DNA from: Streptomyces ardesiacus
GTDB lineage: Bacteria > Actinomycetota > Actinomycetes > Streptomycetales > Streptomycetaceae
Assembly: GCF_003112575.1 (NCBI RefSeq)
Contig: NZ_BEWC01000005.1
Coordinates: forward strand, 558,001-622,000
Length of the DNA stretch: 64,000 nucleotides
Direction: 5' to 3'
The notes under the pieces are model-generated. The model was not told the origin of the DNA. It worked only from the letters and a program-made list of their open reading frames with translations, and made no database searches. Positions 34,708 to 43,534 of this stretch are shown here, one piece after another; the first letter of the stretch is position 1, and every line of letters starts with the position of its first letter. Made by a program: the position numbers and the translations under genes.

Positions 34708-34733
34708 AAGCCCCGGCCCCACGGCCGGGGCTT
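34708..34733 (+). terminator. Terminator of tRNA-Ser(GCU)
   Basis: An 11-bp perfect stem AAGCCCCGGCC / GGCCGGGGCTT with loop CCAC and a following T, located 10 bp after the tRNA. Confidence 0.85.
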
Positions 34734-34888
34734 TGATGTTGTCGGCCGGGCCCCGGATGGGCTTTTGTGCAGGTCACAAGGGGTGTGGCCCATGGATTTC
34801 ACATGACGGCGGCAGTCATGTAATGTTCTTCCTGTCGCCGCGAGCGGGCCGGAAGGGCCGGGAGCGGCGGTAAAACTGAAAAAGACAA

Positions 34889-34961
34889 GCACTCGTAGCT
34901 TAACGGATAGAGCATCTGACTACGGATCAGAAGGTTGCAGGTTCGAATCCTGCCGAGTGCA
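34889..34961 (+). tRNA. tRNA-Arg (anticodon ACG)
   Basis: A 73-nt tRNA. The acceptor GCACTCG pairs with CGAGTGC plus discriminator A. The anticodon arm CTGAC-TACGGAT-CAG contains ACG, which TadA (gene at 59784) converts to ICG. The T arm is GCAGG-TTCGAAT-CCTGC. The 5' flank is A/T-rich, as expected for a promoter. Confidence 0.97.
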
Positions 34962-34969
34962 CATGAATC

Positions 34970-35002
34970 AAAGACCCCGCCGGATTCCCCGGCGGGGTCT
35001 TT
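34970..35002 (+). terminator. Terminator of tRNA-Arg
   Basis: A 14-bp perfect stem AAAGACCCCGCCGG / CCGGCGGGGTCTTT with a 5-nt loop, ending in TTT, directly after the tRNA. Confidence 0.9.
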
Positions 35003-35133
35003 GGCATCGGTGGGCCACGCGGGTGGGCGGCATCGGTGCTGATCCCCCTTCCCCACTGTGTCTAGGGTGAGCCCATGTTGAGAGGACCCGTCTTGATATC
35101 CGACCGGCAGCCGAGCCCCGACGGAGGCCGACG

Positions 35134-36621
35134 GTGAACAAGCCGCTGAGGGCCGTGGCGATCTTCTGCGGGCTGCTGGTGCTCGGCCTGCTGATCCGCG
35201 CCAACTGGCTGCAGTACGTCCGGGCCCCGGAGCTGGCGTCCGACACCGACAACCGGCGGGTGCAGATCGAGCAGTTCGCCACGCCCCGCGGTGACATCGT
35301 CGTCGGCGGACGAGCCGTCACCGGTTCCACGGAGACCGAGGGCACCGACCTCAAGTACAAGCGCACCTACGCCAACGGGCCGATGTACGCGCCGGTGACC
35401 GGATACGCCTCGCAGGCCCAGGGCATGACGCTGCTGGAGAAGACCTACGACTCCATCCTCACCGGCAAGGACGACCGGCTGGCCTTCCAGCGGTTCGCCG
35501 ACGTGGTCAGCGGCGAGGGGCGGCGGCCCGGCTCGGTGGTCACCACCATCGACCCGAAGGCGCAGAAGGCCGCCTGGGACGGGCTGACCGACCTGAAGGG
35601 CGCGCGGGGGGCCGTGGTCGCCCTGGATCCGCGCACGGGGAAGGTGCTGGCGCTGGTCTCGGCGCCCTCCTACGACCCGGCGACGTTCGCGGGCAGCACC
35701 TTCAAGGAGTCCGACCGCTTCGTCGCGCTGGACAAGAAGAAGAACAAGCCGCTGGCCAACCGCGCGCTGCGGGAGACCTACCCGCCGGGCTCCACCTTCA
35801 AGATCCTCACCGCGGCCGCCGCGCTCGAGCACGGCATCGTCACCGACGTCGACGCCCGCACCGACGCCGTCTCCCCGTACCCGCTGCCGCAGTCCACCAA
35901 CAAGATCGGCAGCGAGGCCGGCGACGCGGTCTGCAACAAGGCCTCGATGAAGACCGCCATGCAGCACTCCTGCAACAACGTCTTCCTCGACGCCGCCTCC
36001 AAGCTGGGCCAGGACAAGCTGCGCGAGACGGCCGAGAAGTTCGGCTTCAACGAGGACGTCTACTCCGACGACTTCGGCGACCTGCTCGCCACCAAGAGCC
36101 TCTACCCCGAGGACCTCGACGCGCCGGGCACCGCCCTCACCGGCATGGGCCAGGGCAGCCTGACCAGTACGCCGATGCAGATGGCCCTGGTCACCGCGGG
36201 GATCGCCAACGACGGCAAGGTGATGCAGCCCTACATCGTGGACGAGGTCAAGGGCCCGGACCTGGACACCCTGGAGAAGACCGAGCCCGCGACGATGAGC
36301 GAGGCCGTCTCCGCCGAGACCGCGCAGAAGGTCCAGGAGATGATGGAGTTCACCGCCAAGGAGGGCAGCGCCCGCCGCGCCCAGATCGACGGCATCACGG
36401 TCGGCGGCAAGACCGGTACCGCGCAGCGCGGTGTCAACGTGAACGACGAGGTGCCGTACGGCTGGTTCGTCTCCTACGGCAAGAAGGACGACGGGTCCTC
36501 GGTCGCCGTGGCCGTGTTCATCGACCCGACCGACATGGAGATCTCCCGCCAGGACATCTCCGGCGGCGGGCTCGGCGCGCCCATCGCCAAGCGCGTGATG
36601 GAGGCCGTGCTGAAGCAGTGA
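35134..36621 (+). CDS. Penicillin-binding protein (class B transpeptidase)
   Basis: A 495-residue membrane-anchored D,D-transpeptidase that cross-links peptidoglycan outside the membrane. One N-terminal membrane helix (about 6-24) is followed by a short dimerisation region (about 40-140; RVQIEQFATPRGDI) and a transpeptidase domain with S220-x-x-K223 (PPGSTFKIL), S279-C-N281 and K-T-G (VGGKTGTAQ, about 416). The size and N domain fit the PBPA/FtsI-like class used in septal or spore-wall growth. GTG start with GGAGG upstream. No FtsW/RodA gene is adjacent, so it is not the main dcw or rodA-linked copy. Confidence 0.92.
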   Translation: MNKPLRAVAIFCGLLVLGLLIRANWLQYVRAPELASDTDNRRVQIEQFATPRGDIVVGGRAVTGSTETEGTDLKYKRTYANGPMYAPVTGYASQAQGMTLLEKTYDSILTGKDDRLAFQRFADVVSGEGRRPGSVVTTIDPKAQKAAWDGLTDLKGARGAVVALDPRTGKVLALVSAPSYDPATFAGSTFKESDRFVALDKKKNKPLANRALRETYPPGSTFKILTAAAALEHGIVTDVDARTDAVSPYPLPQSTNKIGSEAGDAVCNKASMKTAMQHSCNNVFLDAASKLGQDKLRETAEKFGFNEDVYSDDFGDLLATKSLYPEDLDAPGTALTGMGQGSLTSTPMQMALVTAGIANDGKVMQPYIVDEVKGPDLDTLEKTEPATMSEAVSAETAQKVQEMMEFTAKEGSARRAQIDGITVGGKTGTAQRGVNVNDEVPYGWFVSYGKKDDGSSVAVAVFIDPTDMEISRQDISGGGLGAPIAKRVMEAVLKQ

Positions 36622-36643
36622 CGCCGGTCCGGGCGGCGGTGGG

Positions 36644-36997
36644 TCAGGGGCTCGCCGCGTCGTAGGCCTCGCGGGCCCGCTCGACCGCCGCCAGCCTCCG
36701 CTCCGTCCAGTGCGCGAGGTCCCGGACCCGCTCGGCCGCCTCGCGGCCGAGGCCGGTGAGGGAGTAGTCCACGCGGGGCGGGATCACGGGCCGGGCGTCC
36801 CGGTGCACGAGGCCGTCGCGCTCCAGGGTCCGCAGCGTCTGGGCCAGCATCTTCTCGCTGACCCGGCCGATCTCCCGGCGCAGTTCGCCGAAGCGGTGGG
36901 GGCGGTCCAGCAGGGCGATCAGGACGAGGGTGCCCCAGCGGCTGGTGATGTGTTCCATGACCAGGCGCTCCGGGCACGTCGCTGCACTTTCTGCCAT
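36644..36997 (-). CDS. HxlR-family transcriptional regulator
   Basis: A 117-residue winged-helix protein of the HxlR/MarR-like type. It has the N-terminal Cys typical of the group (ATCPERLVMEHITSRWGTLV), a recognition helix near SEKMLAQTLRTLERDGLVHR and a wing RPVIPPRVDYSLTGLG. Such regulators sense electrophiles or disulfide stress through that Cys. The ATG chosen has no strong ribosome site; a GTG nine codons earlier is possible, and either could be leaderless. It converges with the PBP gene and is divergent from the DUF2797 gene. The target is unknown. Confidence 0.85.
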   Translation of the reverse strand: MAESAATCPERLVMEHITSRWGTLVLIALLDRPHRFGELRREIGRVSEKMLAQTLRTLERDGLVHRDARPVIPPRVDYSLTGLGREAAERVRDLAHWTERRLAAVERAREAYDAASP

Positions 36998-37097
36998 GAA
37001 CGTACGGTACTTCCGGGCGGGCACTCACCACGGGTGGGTGCCCGCCCGTTCCGTCGGCACCGGCCGTTGTCAGTGGCGCCCTCTACTGTCGGTGGGG

Positions 37098-37982
37098 ATG
37101 GCACGGGCATGGAGGTGCGCGGGGCTGCGGTGGGCGGCCGGGGGCCCCGTGCTGTCGTGGGCCGGGGGCCGGCGCAGTGCGCTGGCCCGGGGGAAGCGGG
37201 TGGCCTTCGCGGTCGCCGAGGGGGGTGTGCGGACCTGCGTGGGGGCACGGGGGCACGCGTGTCCCGTGCGGGCGGGCGTGCCGGGGCGGAGCACGGGGGC
37301 GCGGTGCGAGGAGTGCGCGCGCCTCGACCGGGCCCACTCGGTGGCCGCCGACACCGTCGCGGACGACCCGCGGCCGTACCGCGTCTATCTGGCCTGGTTC
37401 GGGCCGGGTCTGGTCAAGGTGGGGATCACCGCGGACGAGCGGGGCACGGCCCGGCTGCTGGAGCAGGGCGCCGTCTGCTTCAGCTGGCTGGGCCGCGGAC
37501 CGCTGATGGCCGCGCGCCGCACCGAGGAGCTGCTGCGGGCCGCACTGGGCGTCCCCGACCGGGTCCCGTACGCCCGCAAGCGGGCCGTGCGGGCCGCGCT
37601 GCCCGCGTCGGAGGCGGAGCGGGCGGCCGAGATCGCCGGGCTGCACGCGCGGGCGGTCGCGCTCGGCGGGTGGCCGGAGACGCTGACGCCGGAGCCGTTC
37701 CGGCCGGTCGACCACGCGGGCGTCTTCGGCATCGAGGGGGAGCGGCGGGGACCGGCCGCCGTGGCGGAGGTGGCCGAGCTGGTGGCGGGCGGCGCGGTCG
37801 GGGGCGAGCTGGTGGCGGCAGCCGGGCCGGACCTGCACCTGGCGACGGAGCGCGGGGTCGTCGTGCTCGACACCCGGCTGATGACGGGGTGGGAGCTGGT
37901 CTCCGCCGGGGGCGAGCCGTGCGCCGTGCCCCTGCGGGAGCTGGGACGGGCGGCGGCCGGAGTGCAGGACGGGCTGTTCTGA
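37098..37982 (+). CDS. DUF2797 family protein
   Basis: A 294-residue protein of a family widespread in actinobacteria without a known function. A Cys cluster near the N terminus (RTCVGARGHACPVRAG, then ARCEECARLDRAHS) suggests a zinc site. The central VYLAWFGPGLVKVGITADER is GIY-YIG-like in look (YLAxFG...KVGIT), hinting at a relic of that nuclease fold; this is inference. ATG chosen as the first after the HxlR divergent gap, with GGTGGGG upstream. A distinct C-terminal domain (about 190-290) ends the protein. Confidence 0.8.
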   Translation: MARAWRCAGLRWAAGGPVLSWAGGRRSALARGKRVAFAVAEGGVRTCVGARGHACPVRAGVPGRSTGARCEECARLDRAHSVAADTVADDPRPYRVYLAWFGPGLVKVGITADERGTARLLEQGAVCFSWLGRGPLMAARRTEELLRAALGVPDRVPYARKRAVRAALPASEAERAAEIAGLHARAVALGGWPETLTPEPFRPVDHAGVFGIEGERRGPAAVAEVAELVAGGAVGGELVAAAGPDLHLATERGVVVLDTRLMTGWELVSAGGEPCAVPLRELGRAAAGVQDGLF

Positions 37983-38078
37983 CCTCACCCCCGGGTGGGG
38001 GCCCTCGATGTCCGGGGCGGTCCCCTCGGCGCCCCCTCCCCCCTTGTCCACCGGAACCCGGCGCGCGATCGTGGGCCC

Positions 38079-38987
38079 ATGAGTGATCACGAAGCCGGAC
38101 CCGTCCGCCGGTTCTGGGAGGAGCTCGGGCTGCCCGGGCTGGTCGACGTGCACACGCACTTCATGCCCGAGCGCGTGCTGCGCAAGGTCTGGGCCTACTT
38201 CGACGCCCTCGGGCCGCTGACCGGCGGGGTCGAGTGGCCGATCACCTACCGGCACGAGGAGGACGAACGCGCGCGACTGCTGCGGGCGTTCGGCGTGCGC
38301 GCCTTCACCGCCATGCTCTACCCGCACAAGCCGGGCATGGCCCAGTGGCTCAACGACTGGGCGGTGGACTTCGCCCGCCGCACCCCCGACTGCCTGCACA
38401 CCTCCACCCTCTTCCCCGAGCCGGGCGTCGAGGCGTACGTCCGACGGGCCGTCGAGGCGGGGGCGCGGGTCTTCAAGGCGCACGTGCAGGTGGGCGCCTA
38501 CGACCCGGCCGACGCGCTGCTCGACCCGGCGTGGGGCGTGCTCGCCGAGGCGGGGGTACCGGTCGTCGTGCACTGCGGTTCGGGCCCGGCGCCCGGCAAG
38601 CACACCGGACCCGAGCCGATCGCCCGCGTCCTGGCCCGGCACCCCCGGCTGCGGCTGGTCGTCGCGCACCTGGGGATGCCCGAGTACGAGGACTTCCTCG
38701 ACCTCGCCGAGCGGTACGGGGAGGTGCGGCTGGACACGACCATGGCGTTCACCGACTTCGGTGAGCGGCTCGCGCCCTTCCCGCGCCGCGCGCTGCCCCG
38801 GCTGGCCGGTCTCGGCGACCGCGTCCTGCTCGGCACCGACTTCCCCAACATCCCGTACCCCTACCTGCACCAGTTGCGCGCCCTGGAGCGGCTGGAGCTG
38901 GGGGACGCGTGGCTGCGCGGCGTGTGCCACGACAACGCGGCCCGGCTGTTCGGGCTGCCGGGGAGCCGGGAACTCCGGGAGGGCTGA
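38079..38987 (+). CDS. Amidohydrolase-family metal-dependent hydrolase
   Basis: A 302-residue TIM-barrel hydrolase of the amidohydrolase_2 type. It has metal-binding H-x-H (VDVHTHF), a Lys in the middle strand (RVFKAHVQVGAYD), His (VVVHCGSG), His (VVAHLGMPE) and Asp (LLGTDFPN) in the expected order. The family includes decarboxylases and lactone or amide hydrolases. The substrate cannot be told from neighbours. It stands alone between DUF2797 and the convergent iron-regulator operon. The ATG is the clear start because VDVHTHF lies at about residue 24. Confidence 0.85.
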   Translation: MSDHEAGPVRRFWEELGLPGLVDVHTHFMPERVLRKVWAYFDALGPLTGGVEWPITYRHEEDERARLLRAFGVRAFTAMLYPHKPGMAQWLNDWAVDFARRTPDCLHTSTLFPEPGVEAYVRRAVEAGARVFKAHVQVGAYDPADALLDPAWGVLAEAGVPVVVHCGSGPAPGKHTGPEPIARVLARHPRLRLVVAHLGMPEYEDFLDLAERYGEVRLDTTMAFTDFGERLAPFPRRALPRLAGLGDRVLLGTDFPNIPYPYLHQLRALERLELGDAWLRGVCHDNAARLFGLPGSRELREG

Positions 38988-39040
38988 GGCGCGGGACCCG
39001 GTCGGCAACGGCCGCGTGGACGGACCGGTGCCCACCGGGC

Positions 39041-39739
39041 TCAGAGCGGGGCGACGAAGACGTGCGCGGCGGTCCGCGCCGCCAGCCGGGCGGTCCGGCC
39101 GCCGCGGCCGACCGTCACGCCGCCGGGCCACGGCCTGACGTCCACCACCGCGCCCGGCCGCACCCCGGCCCGCCGCAGGGCGGACAGCAGGCCGGGGTCG
39201 GCCTGGACCGGCTCCCCGATGCGCCGGACGACCGCGCCCCTGCCGTCCGGCCCGGGGCGCAGGTCACCGAGGCTGACCGTGCTCCCGGCGGGAGACGGGC
39301 GCGGGACGGCGGTGGCCGTCCCGTCCAGTTCCTCCAGGCCCGGGATCGGGTTGCCGTAGGGCGACTCGGTCGGGTGCCGCAACAGGCGCAGCAGGCGGCG
39401 TTCGACGGCCTCGCTCATCACGTGCTCCCAGCGGCAGGCCTCGGCGTGGACCTGCTCCCACTCCAGTCCGATCACCTCGACGAGCAGGCACTCCGCGAGC
39501 CGGTGCTTGCGCATGACGCGCGTCGCCAGCCGTCTGCCCTCGTCGGTCAGCTCCAGGTGCCGGTCGGCGGCGACCCGCAGCAGTCCGTCGCGTTCCATGC
39601 GGGCGACGGTCTGGCTCACGGTGGGACCGCTCTGGTCCAGGTGCTCGGCGATGCGGGCGCGCAACGGCACCACGCCCTCCTCCTCCAGCTCCAGGACGGT
39701 GCGGAGGTACATCTCCGTGGTGTCGATGAGCCTGGACAC
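39041..39739 (-). CDS. dmdR2: DtxR/IdeR-family iron-dependent repressor (DmdR2-like)
   Basis: A 232-residue metalloregulator. It has an N-terminal winged helix (1-72), a dimer/metal domain (73-140) and a C-terminal SH3-like domain (about 150-230). All classical ligands are at canonical DtxR positions: M10, C102, E105 and H106 for site 2, and H79, E83 and H98 for site 1. It should bind ferrous iron and repress siderophore and iron genes. From memory, S. coelicolor has DmdR1 and DmdR2, and this position fits DmdR2. GTG start 8 bp after the PEBP stop, so it is cotranscribed with that gene. Confidence 0.85.
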   Translation of the reverse strand: MSRLIDTTEMYLRTVLELEEEGVVPLRARIAEHLDQSGPTVSQTVARMERDGLLRVAADRHLELTDEGRRLATRVMRKHRLAECLLVEVIGLEWEQVHAEACRWEHVMSEAVERRLLRLLRHPTESPYGNPIPGLEELDGTATAVPRPSPAGSTVSLGDLRPGPDGRGAVVRRIGEPVQADPGLLSALRRAGVRPGAVVDVRPWPGGVTVGRGGRTARLAARTAAHVFVAPL

Positions 39740-39747
39740 GCGGTGGG

Positions 39748-40281
39748 TCAGGCGGGGGTCTCGGCGGTCGCGGTCAGGACCGCGCGGCCGAGGACGTGGC
39801 CGGCCATGGTGAAGCCGAGGACGGCCGGGGTGGCGTCGGCCGGGACGCCGATGGACTCGACGTCGAGCGCGTGCACCACGACGAAGTACCGGTGCGGGCC
39901 GTGCCCGGCCGGCGGGGCGGCGCCGATGTAGCGGGCCGCGCGGGCGTCGTTGGGGAGCTGGTAGGCGCCCTCGGGCAGACCCGAACCGGTGTCGTCGCCG
40001 ACGCCCTCGGGCAGTTCGGTGACGGTGGCGGGGATGTCGGCGACCGCCCAGTGCCAGAAGCCGGACCCGGTGGGGGCGTCGGGGTCGTAGACGGTGACGG
40101 CGTAGCTCCTGGTGCCCTCCGGCGCGCCGCTCCACGAAAGCTGCGGGGAGAGGTCCTTGCCGCCGGGGACGCCGGAGGAGTGCTGCGCGGACGGCCAGCG
40201 GGCGCCGTCGGCGACGGAGGTGCTGGTCAGGGTGAAGGAGGCCGCCTCGGGGAGGCGGGCGAACGGGTCGTTGGCGCTCAT
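39748..40281 (-). CDS. YbhB/YbcL-type PEBP (Raf kinase inhibitor-like) protein
   Basis: A 177-residue cytoplasmic phosphatidylethanolamine-binding-protein fold. The ligand-binding signature is DPDAPTGSGFWHW, and a late GPHRYFVVVHAL strand matches the family. The biological ligand in bacteria is unclear. It is the first gene of a two-gene operon with the iron repressor and is divergent from a GntR/FCD regulator. A 14-bp palindrome sits in the shared promoter region. ATG with AAAGGAACG upstream. Confidence 0.87.
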   Translation of the reverse strand: MSANDPFARLPEAASFTLTSTSVADGARWPSAQHSSGVPGGKDLSPQLSWSGAPEGTRSYAVTVYDPDAPTGSGFWHWAVADIPATVTELPEGVGDDTGSGLPEGAYQLPNDARAARYIGAAPPAGHGPHRYFVVVHALDVESIGVPADATPAVLGFTMAGHVLGRAVLTATAETPA

Positions 40282-40376
40282 CGCGTCGTTCCTTTCGGGG
40301 GCAGGCCGGCCTCCGTGGGCCGTGCCGTGCCGGGAGAGGCGGGGCCGTGTCGGCCACTGCAATCGACCATAACACC

Positions 40377-40390
40377 GATAATCGATTATC
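40377..40390. promoter_or_regulatory. GATAATCGATTATC palindrome in a divergent promoter
   Basis: A perfect 14-bp A/T-rich inverted repeat 25 bp before the GntR start and 96 bp from the PEBP start. GntR/FCD proteins bind such short palindromes; it probably mediates autoregulation and control of the PEBP-dmdR2 operon. Confidence 0.65.
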
Positions 40391-40414
40391 CAACAGATCG
40401 TCTATGCTGCCTCC

Positions 40415-41098
40415 ATGACTCAGACCGGCCCCACCCCGCCCCCGCCGACCGGCAAGCGGATGCTCTCCGAGCAGGTCTACGCACACCTGCGGGAGGCGAT
40501 CATGCGCGGCGACCACGCCCCCGGCGCCGCCCTCAAGCCGCAGGACCTCGCCAAGGAGCAGGGGGTGAGCCTGGCCGTGGTGCGCGAGGCCCTGGTGCGG
40601 GTGGTCGGCGACGGCCTCGCCGACCGGCTGCCCAACCGCGGCTTCGCCGTCCCGGCCTACTCCGACCGTCGCTGGCAGGAGATCGCGGAGGCCCGCCGCA
40701 CCATCGAACCGGTCCTGCTGCGCATGTCCGTCGAGCGCGGCGACGTCGACTGGGAGGCCCGGGTGCGCGCCGCCCACCACCGGCTGTCCCGCACCCCCGC
40801 GTACACGCCCGGGGAGGGCGAGTACTACAGCGAGGCGTGGTCCGAGGCGCACCGGCTCTTCCACCGCGCCCTGATGGAGGGCTGCGGCAACCCCGTGCTG
40901 CTGGAGACCTTCGACCGGCTGTGGACGGCGAGCGAACTGGCCCGCCGCTGGTCGACGCACCGCAATCCCGGCCGGGACGGCCTCGAGGAGCACCGCCGGC
41001 TGGAGGAGGCGGCGCTGGCCCGCGACGCCGACACCGCGGCGAAGGTGCTGGTCCGCCACCTCACCCTCACGGCCGAGGGCCTGACCGGGGAGGTCTGA
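40415..41098 (+). CDS. GntR-family regulator (FadR subfamily, FCD domain)
   Basis: A 227-residue regulator. The winged helix is at about residues 15-80 (LSEQVYAHLREAIMRGDHAP then GAALKPQDLAKEQGVSLAVV) and an all-helical FCD ligand domain at about 90-225. Metal-type His residues of FCD proteins can be seen in EAHRLFHRALM and VRHLTL. Ligands of the group are small organic acids, often with a metal. Divergent position and the palindrome suggest it controls the PEBP-dmdR2 operon as well as itself. Ends 138 bp before the two-component genes. Confidence 0.87.
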   Translation: MTQTGPTPPPPTGKRMLSEQVYAHLREAIMRGDHAPGAALKPQDLAKEQGVSLAVVREALVRVVGDGLADRLPNRGFAVPAYSDRRWQEIAEARRTIEPVLLRMSVERGDVDWEARVRAAHHRLSRTPAYTPGEGEYYSEAWSEAHRLFHRALMEGCGNPVLLETFDRLWTASELARRWSTHRNPGRDGLEEHRRLEEAALARDADTAAKVLVRHLTLTAEGLTGEV

Positions 41099-41173
41099 GG
41101 GACTCTCCCGGGCGGGGCGGACTGTCCCGGGCGGGGGGGGGCCAACGGCGTGCCCGAACGGTGCCTGTGCGTT

Positions 41174-41214
41174 TCTCAGAGAAATCACAGCTTGGGGAAA
41201 GGACCCTCTCAGAG
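41174..41214. promoter_or_regulatory. Direct TCTCAGAG repeats upstream of the response regulator
   Basis: TCTCAGAG occurs at 41174-41181 and 41207-41214, exactly 33 bp (about three helical turns) apart. The first is embedded in the palindrome TTTCTCAGAGAAA. OmpR/PhoB-type regulators commonly bind same-face direct repeats, and MprA-like regulators use CTCAG-type boxes. Likely autoregulatory sites of the gene that follows. Confidence 0.6.
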
Positions 41215-41235
41215 CGCCCCGACAAGGTGGCCGCC

Positions 41236-41973
41236 ATGACCACCACTTCGCCCCAGGGGCGCACCGAACTGCTGAGGCCGGACGGGAGCCCCGTCCGGGT
41301 GCTGGTAGTGGACGACGAGCTGTCCATCACCGAACTGCTGTCCATGGCCCTGCGCTACGAGGGCTGGCAGATCCGCAGCGCCGGCGACGGCCACGGCGCC
41401 GTCCAGGCCGCCCGCGAGTTCCGGCCCGACGCCGTCGTACTGGACATGATGCTGCCGGACATGGACGGCCTGAGCGTGCTGGGGCGGCTGCGCCGCGACC
41501 TGCCGGACGTGCCCGTGCTGTTCCTGACCGCCAAGGACGCCGTCGAGGACCGGATCGCGGGTCTCACGGCGGGCGGGGACGACTACGTCACCAAGCCGTT
41601 CAGCCTGGAGGAGGTCGTCGCCCGGCTGCGCGGACTCATCCGCCGCTCCGGTGCCGCCGACCGGCGCTCCGACTCCGTGCTCGTCGTCGGCGACCTCACC
41701 CTCGACGAGGACAGTCACGAGGTCACCCGGGGCGGCGACGGGATCCACCTCACCGCCACCGAGTTCGAGCTGCTGCGCTTCCTGATGCGCAACCCGCGGC
41801 GGGTGCTGAGCAAGGCGCAGATCCTGGACCGCGTGTGGTCCTACGACTTCGGCGGCCAGGCCAACGTCGTGGAGCTGTACATCTCCTACCTGCGCCGGAA
41901 GATCGACGCCGGGCGCGAGCCGATGATCCACACCCGGCGCGGCGCCGGATACCTGATCAAGCCCGCGGCATGA
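41236..41973 (+). CDS. OmpR/PhoB-family response regulator
   Basis: A 245-residue regulator. The receiver domain (about 20-135) has acidic pair D26/D27, phospho-acceptor D70 (VVLDMMLPDMDG), switch Thr in FLTAKD and Lys in YVTKPF. A winged-helix DNA-binding domain (about 150-243) ends IHTRRGAGYLIKP. It overlaps the kinase start by ATGA. The closest type is MprA/TcrA/CseB-like envelope-stress regulators. Direct TCTCAGAG repeats lie upstream. Because two glycosyltransferase genes follow in the same string, a role in surface glycan control is likely. Confidence 0.93.
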   Translation: MTTTSPQGRTELLRPDGSPVRVLVVDDELSITELLSMALRYEGWQIRSAGDGHGAVQAAREFRPDAVVLDMMLPDMDGLSVLGRLRRDLPDVPVLFLTAKDAVEDRIAGLTAGGDDYVTKPFSLEEVVARLRGLIRRSGAADRRSDSVLVVGDLTLDEDSHEVTRGGDGIHLTATEFELLRFLMRNPRRVLSKAQILDRVWSYDFGGQANVVELYISYLRRKIDAGREPMIHTRRGAGYLIKPAA

Positions 41974-43520
41974 TCCGGCGGCGACGACCGCGGCCGCGGA
42001 CCCTGCGGACGCGGCTCGTCGTCGCGTCGGTGGCGCTGATCGCGGTGGTGTGCGCGGTGATCGGCACGGTGACGACGCTCGCGCTGCGCTCGCACCTGTA
42101 CGAGCAGTTGGACGGCCAGGTGGCCGAGGTCGCGCGGCGGGTGTCCGGATTCGGGCCGCCGGGCGATCCGGTGCCCGGCGCAGTGGGCCCGAAGCGGATG
42201 GACCTCGACGAGTTCGTCACGCACGGCGGCCCCCAGCCGCGCGACACGATCGTCGCCGAGACCAGCGACGGTGCCGTGGCCGACGCCAAGTACGGCGAGA
42301 AGAACGACGAGAGCACGGACCCCAGCAGGACCACGGCGGTCTCCCTCGACACGGCCCAGCGCACCGCGCTCGCCTCCGTCCCCCAGGACGGCGACGCGCA
42401 CACCGTCACGATCCCCGGCCTCGGCGACTACCGCGTCGAGTACCACGACGGCTACTACGCGGGCCTGCCCACCTCCGACGTCGACGGCACCATCAGCACC
42501 CTGATCCTCGTGGAGGCCAGCGTCACCGCCGCCGGTCTCGTCGCCGCCTCCCTCGCCGGGGCCGTCATCGTCGGCGTCGCCACCCGCCCCCTGCGCCGGG
42601 TCGCCGCCACCGCCGGCCGGGTCTCCGAACTCCCGCTGCACGCGGGCGAGGTGAACCTCGACGAACGGGTCCCGGAGTCCGAGTGCGACCCGCACACCGA
42701 GGTCGGCCGGGTCGGCTCCGCGCTCAACCGGATGCTGGACCACGTCCACGGGGCCCTGCACGCACGGCAGCAGAGCGAGACGCGGGTACGGCAGTTCGTC
42801 GCCGACGCCAGCCACGAACTGCGCACCCCCCTCGCCTCCATCCGGGGCTACGCCGAACTCACCCGCCGGGGACGCGAACAGGTGGGCCCCGACACCCGGC
42901 ACGCGCTGGGCCGCATCGAGTCCGAGGCCGGCCGCATGTCCCTGCTGGTCGAGGACCTGCTGCTGCTGGCCCGCCTGGACGCCGGGCGCCCGCTGGAGTT
43001 CGGCCCGACCGACCTCGTGCCGCTCGTCGTGGACACCGTCAGCGACGCCCGCGCGGCCGGCCTCGGTCACACCTGGCGGCTCGACCTGCCCGACGCCCCG
43101 GCCACGGTGTCGGCGGACCCCGCCCGGCTCCAGCAGGTGCTGGTCAACCTCCTGGGCAACGCCCGCAACCACACCCCGCCGGGCACCACCGTCACCGCGC
43201 GCGTGCGCGGCAGCGGGGGGTGGCTGTGCGTGGACGTCGAGGATGACGGGCCCGGCATACCGGCCGCGTTGCTGCCGCACGTCTTCGAACGGTTCGCCCG
43301 CGGCGACTCCGCCCGCTCCCGCGCGACCGGTTCGACGGGCCTCGGGCTCGCCATCGTGCAGGCCGTGACGACCGCGCACGGCGGCGGTGTGACCGTCGAC
43401 AGCGCGCCGGGGCGGACGGTCTTCACCGTGTATCTTCCCGCCGTTCGGAACGCGCCGGACGCTCCGGCGCACTCACAGGCGCAGCACAGTCTCACCACAC
43501 GGGTGCGACAGGGGAGTTGA
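41970..43520 (+). CDS. Membrane sensor histidine kinase
   Basis: A 516-residue kinase. Two membrane helices (about 14-38 and 176-203) flank an extracytoplasmic sensor of about 135 residues with no known fold. A HAMP region follows (about 204-260; RPLRRVAATAGRVSEL). The DHp H box has H282 (ASHELRTPL). The ATPase domain shows N box LLGNARNH, DDGPGIP and TGLGLAIV. It phosphorylates the preceding regulator. It is translationally coupled on the 5' side (ATGA), and its stop overlaps an alternative TTG start of the glycosyltransferase. The stimulus is unknown; the layout resembles MprB/CseC-like envelope sensors. Confidence 0.93.
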   Translation: MIRRRRPRPRTLRTRLVVASVALIAVVCAVIGTVTTLALRSHLYEQLDGQVAEVARRVSGFGPPGDPVPGAVGPKRMDLDEFVTHGGPQPRDTIVAETSDGAVADAKYGEKNDESTDPSRTTAVSLDTAQRTALASVPQDGDAHTVTIPGLGDYRVEYHDGYYAGLPTSDVDGTISTLILVEASVTAAGLVAASLAGAVIVGVATRPLRRVAATAGRVSELPLHAGEVNLDERVPESECDPHTEVGRVGSALNRMLDHVHGALHARQQSETRVRQFVADASHELRTPLASIRGYAELTRRGREQVGPDTRHALGRIESEAGRMSLLVEDLLLLARLDAGRPLEFGPTDLVPLVVDTVSDARAAGLGHTWRLDLPDAPATVSADPARLQQVLVNLLGNARNHTPPGTTVTARVRGSGGWLCVDVEDDGPGIPAALLPHVFERFARGDSARSRATGSTGLGLAIVQAVTTAHGGGVTVDSAPGRTVFTVYLPAVRNAPDAPAHSQAQHSLTTRVRQGS

Positions 43521-43534
43521 GAACAGTCGGCTCC

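Noticed and set aside
34740..34888. A possible small gene between tRNA-Ser and tRNA-Arg
   Set aside because: The frames are short and lack ribosome sites. The stretch is A/T-rich and better explained as the tRNA-Arg promoter region.
37083..39131. A 682-codon minus-strand frame over DUF2797 and the amidohydrolase
   Set aside because: It spans two clearly coding plus-strand genes and has low-complexity composition. Rejected as an antisense artefact of high G+C.
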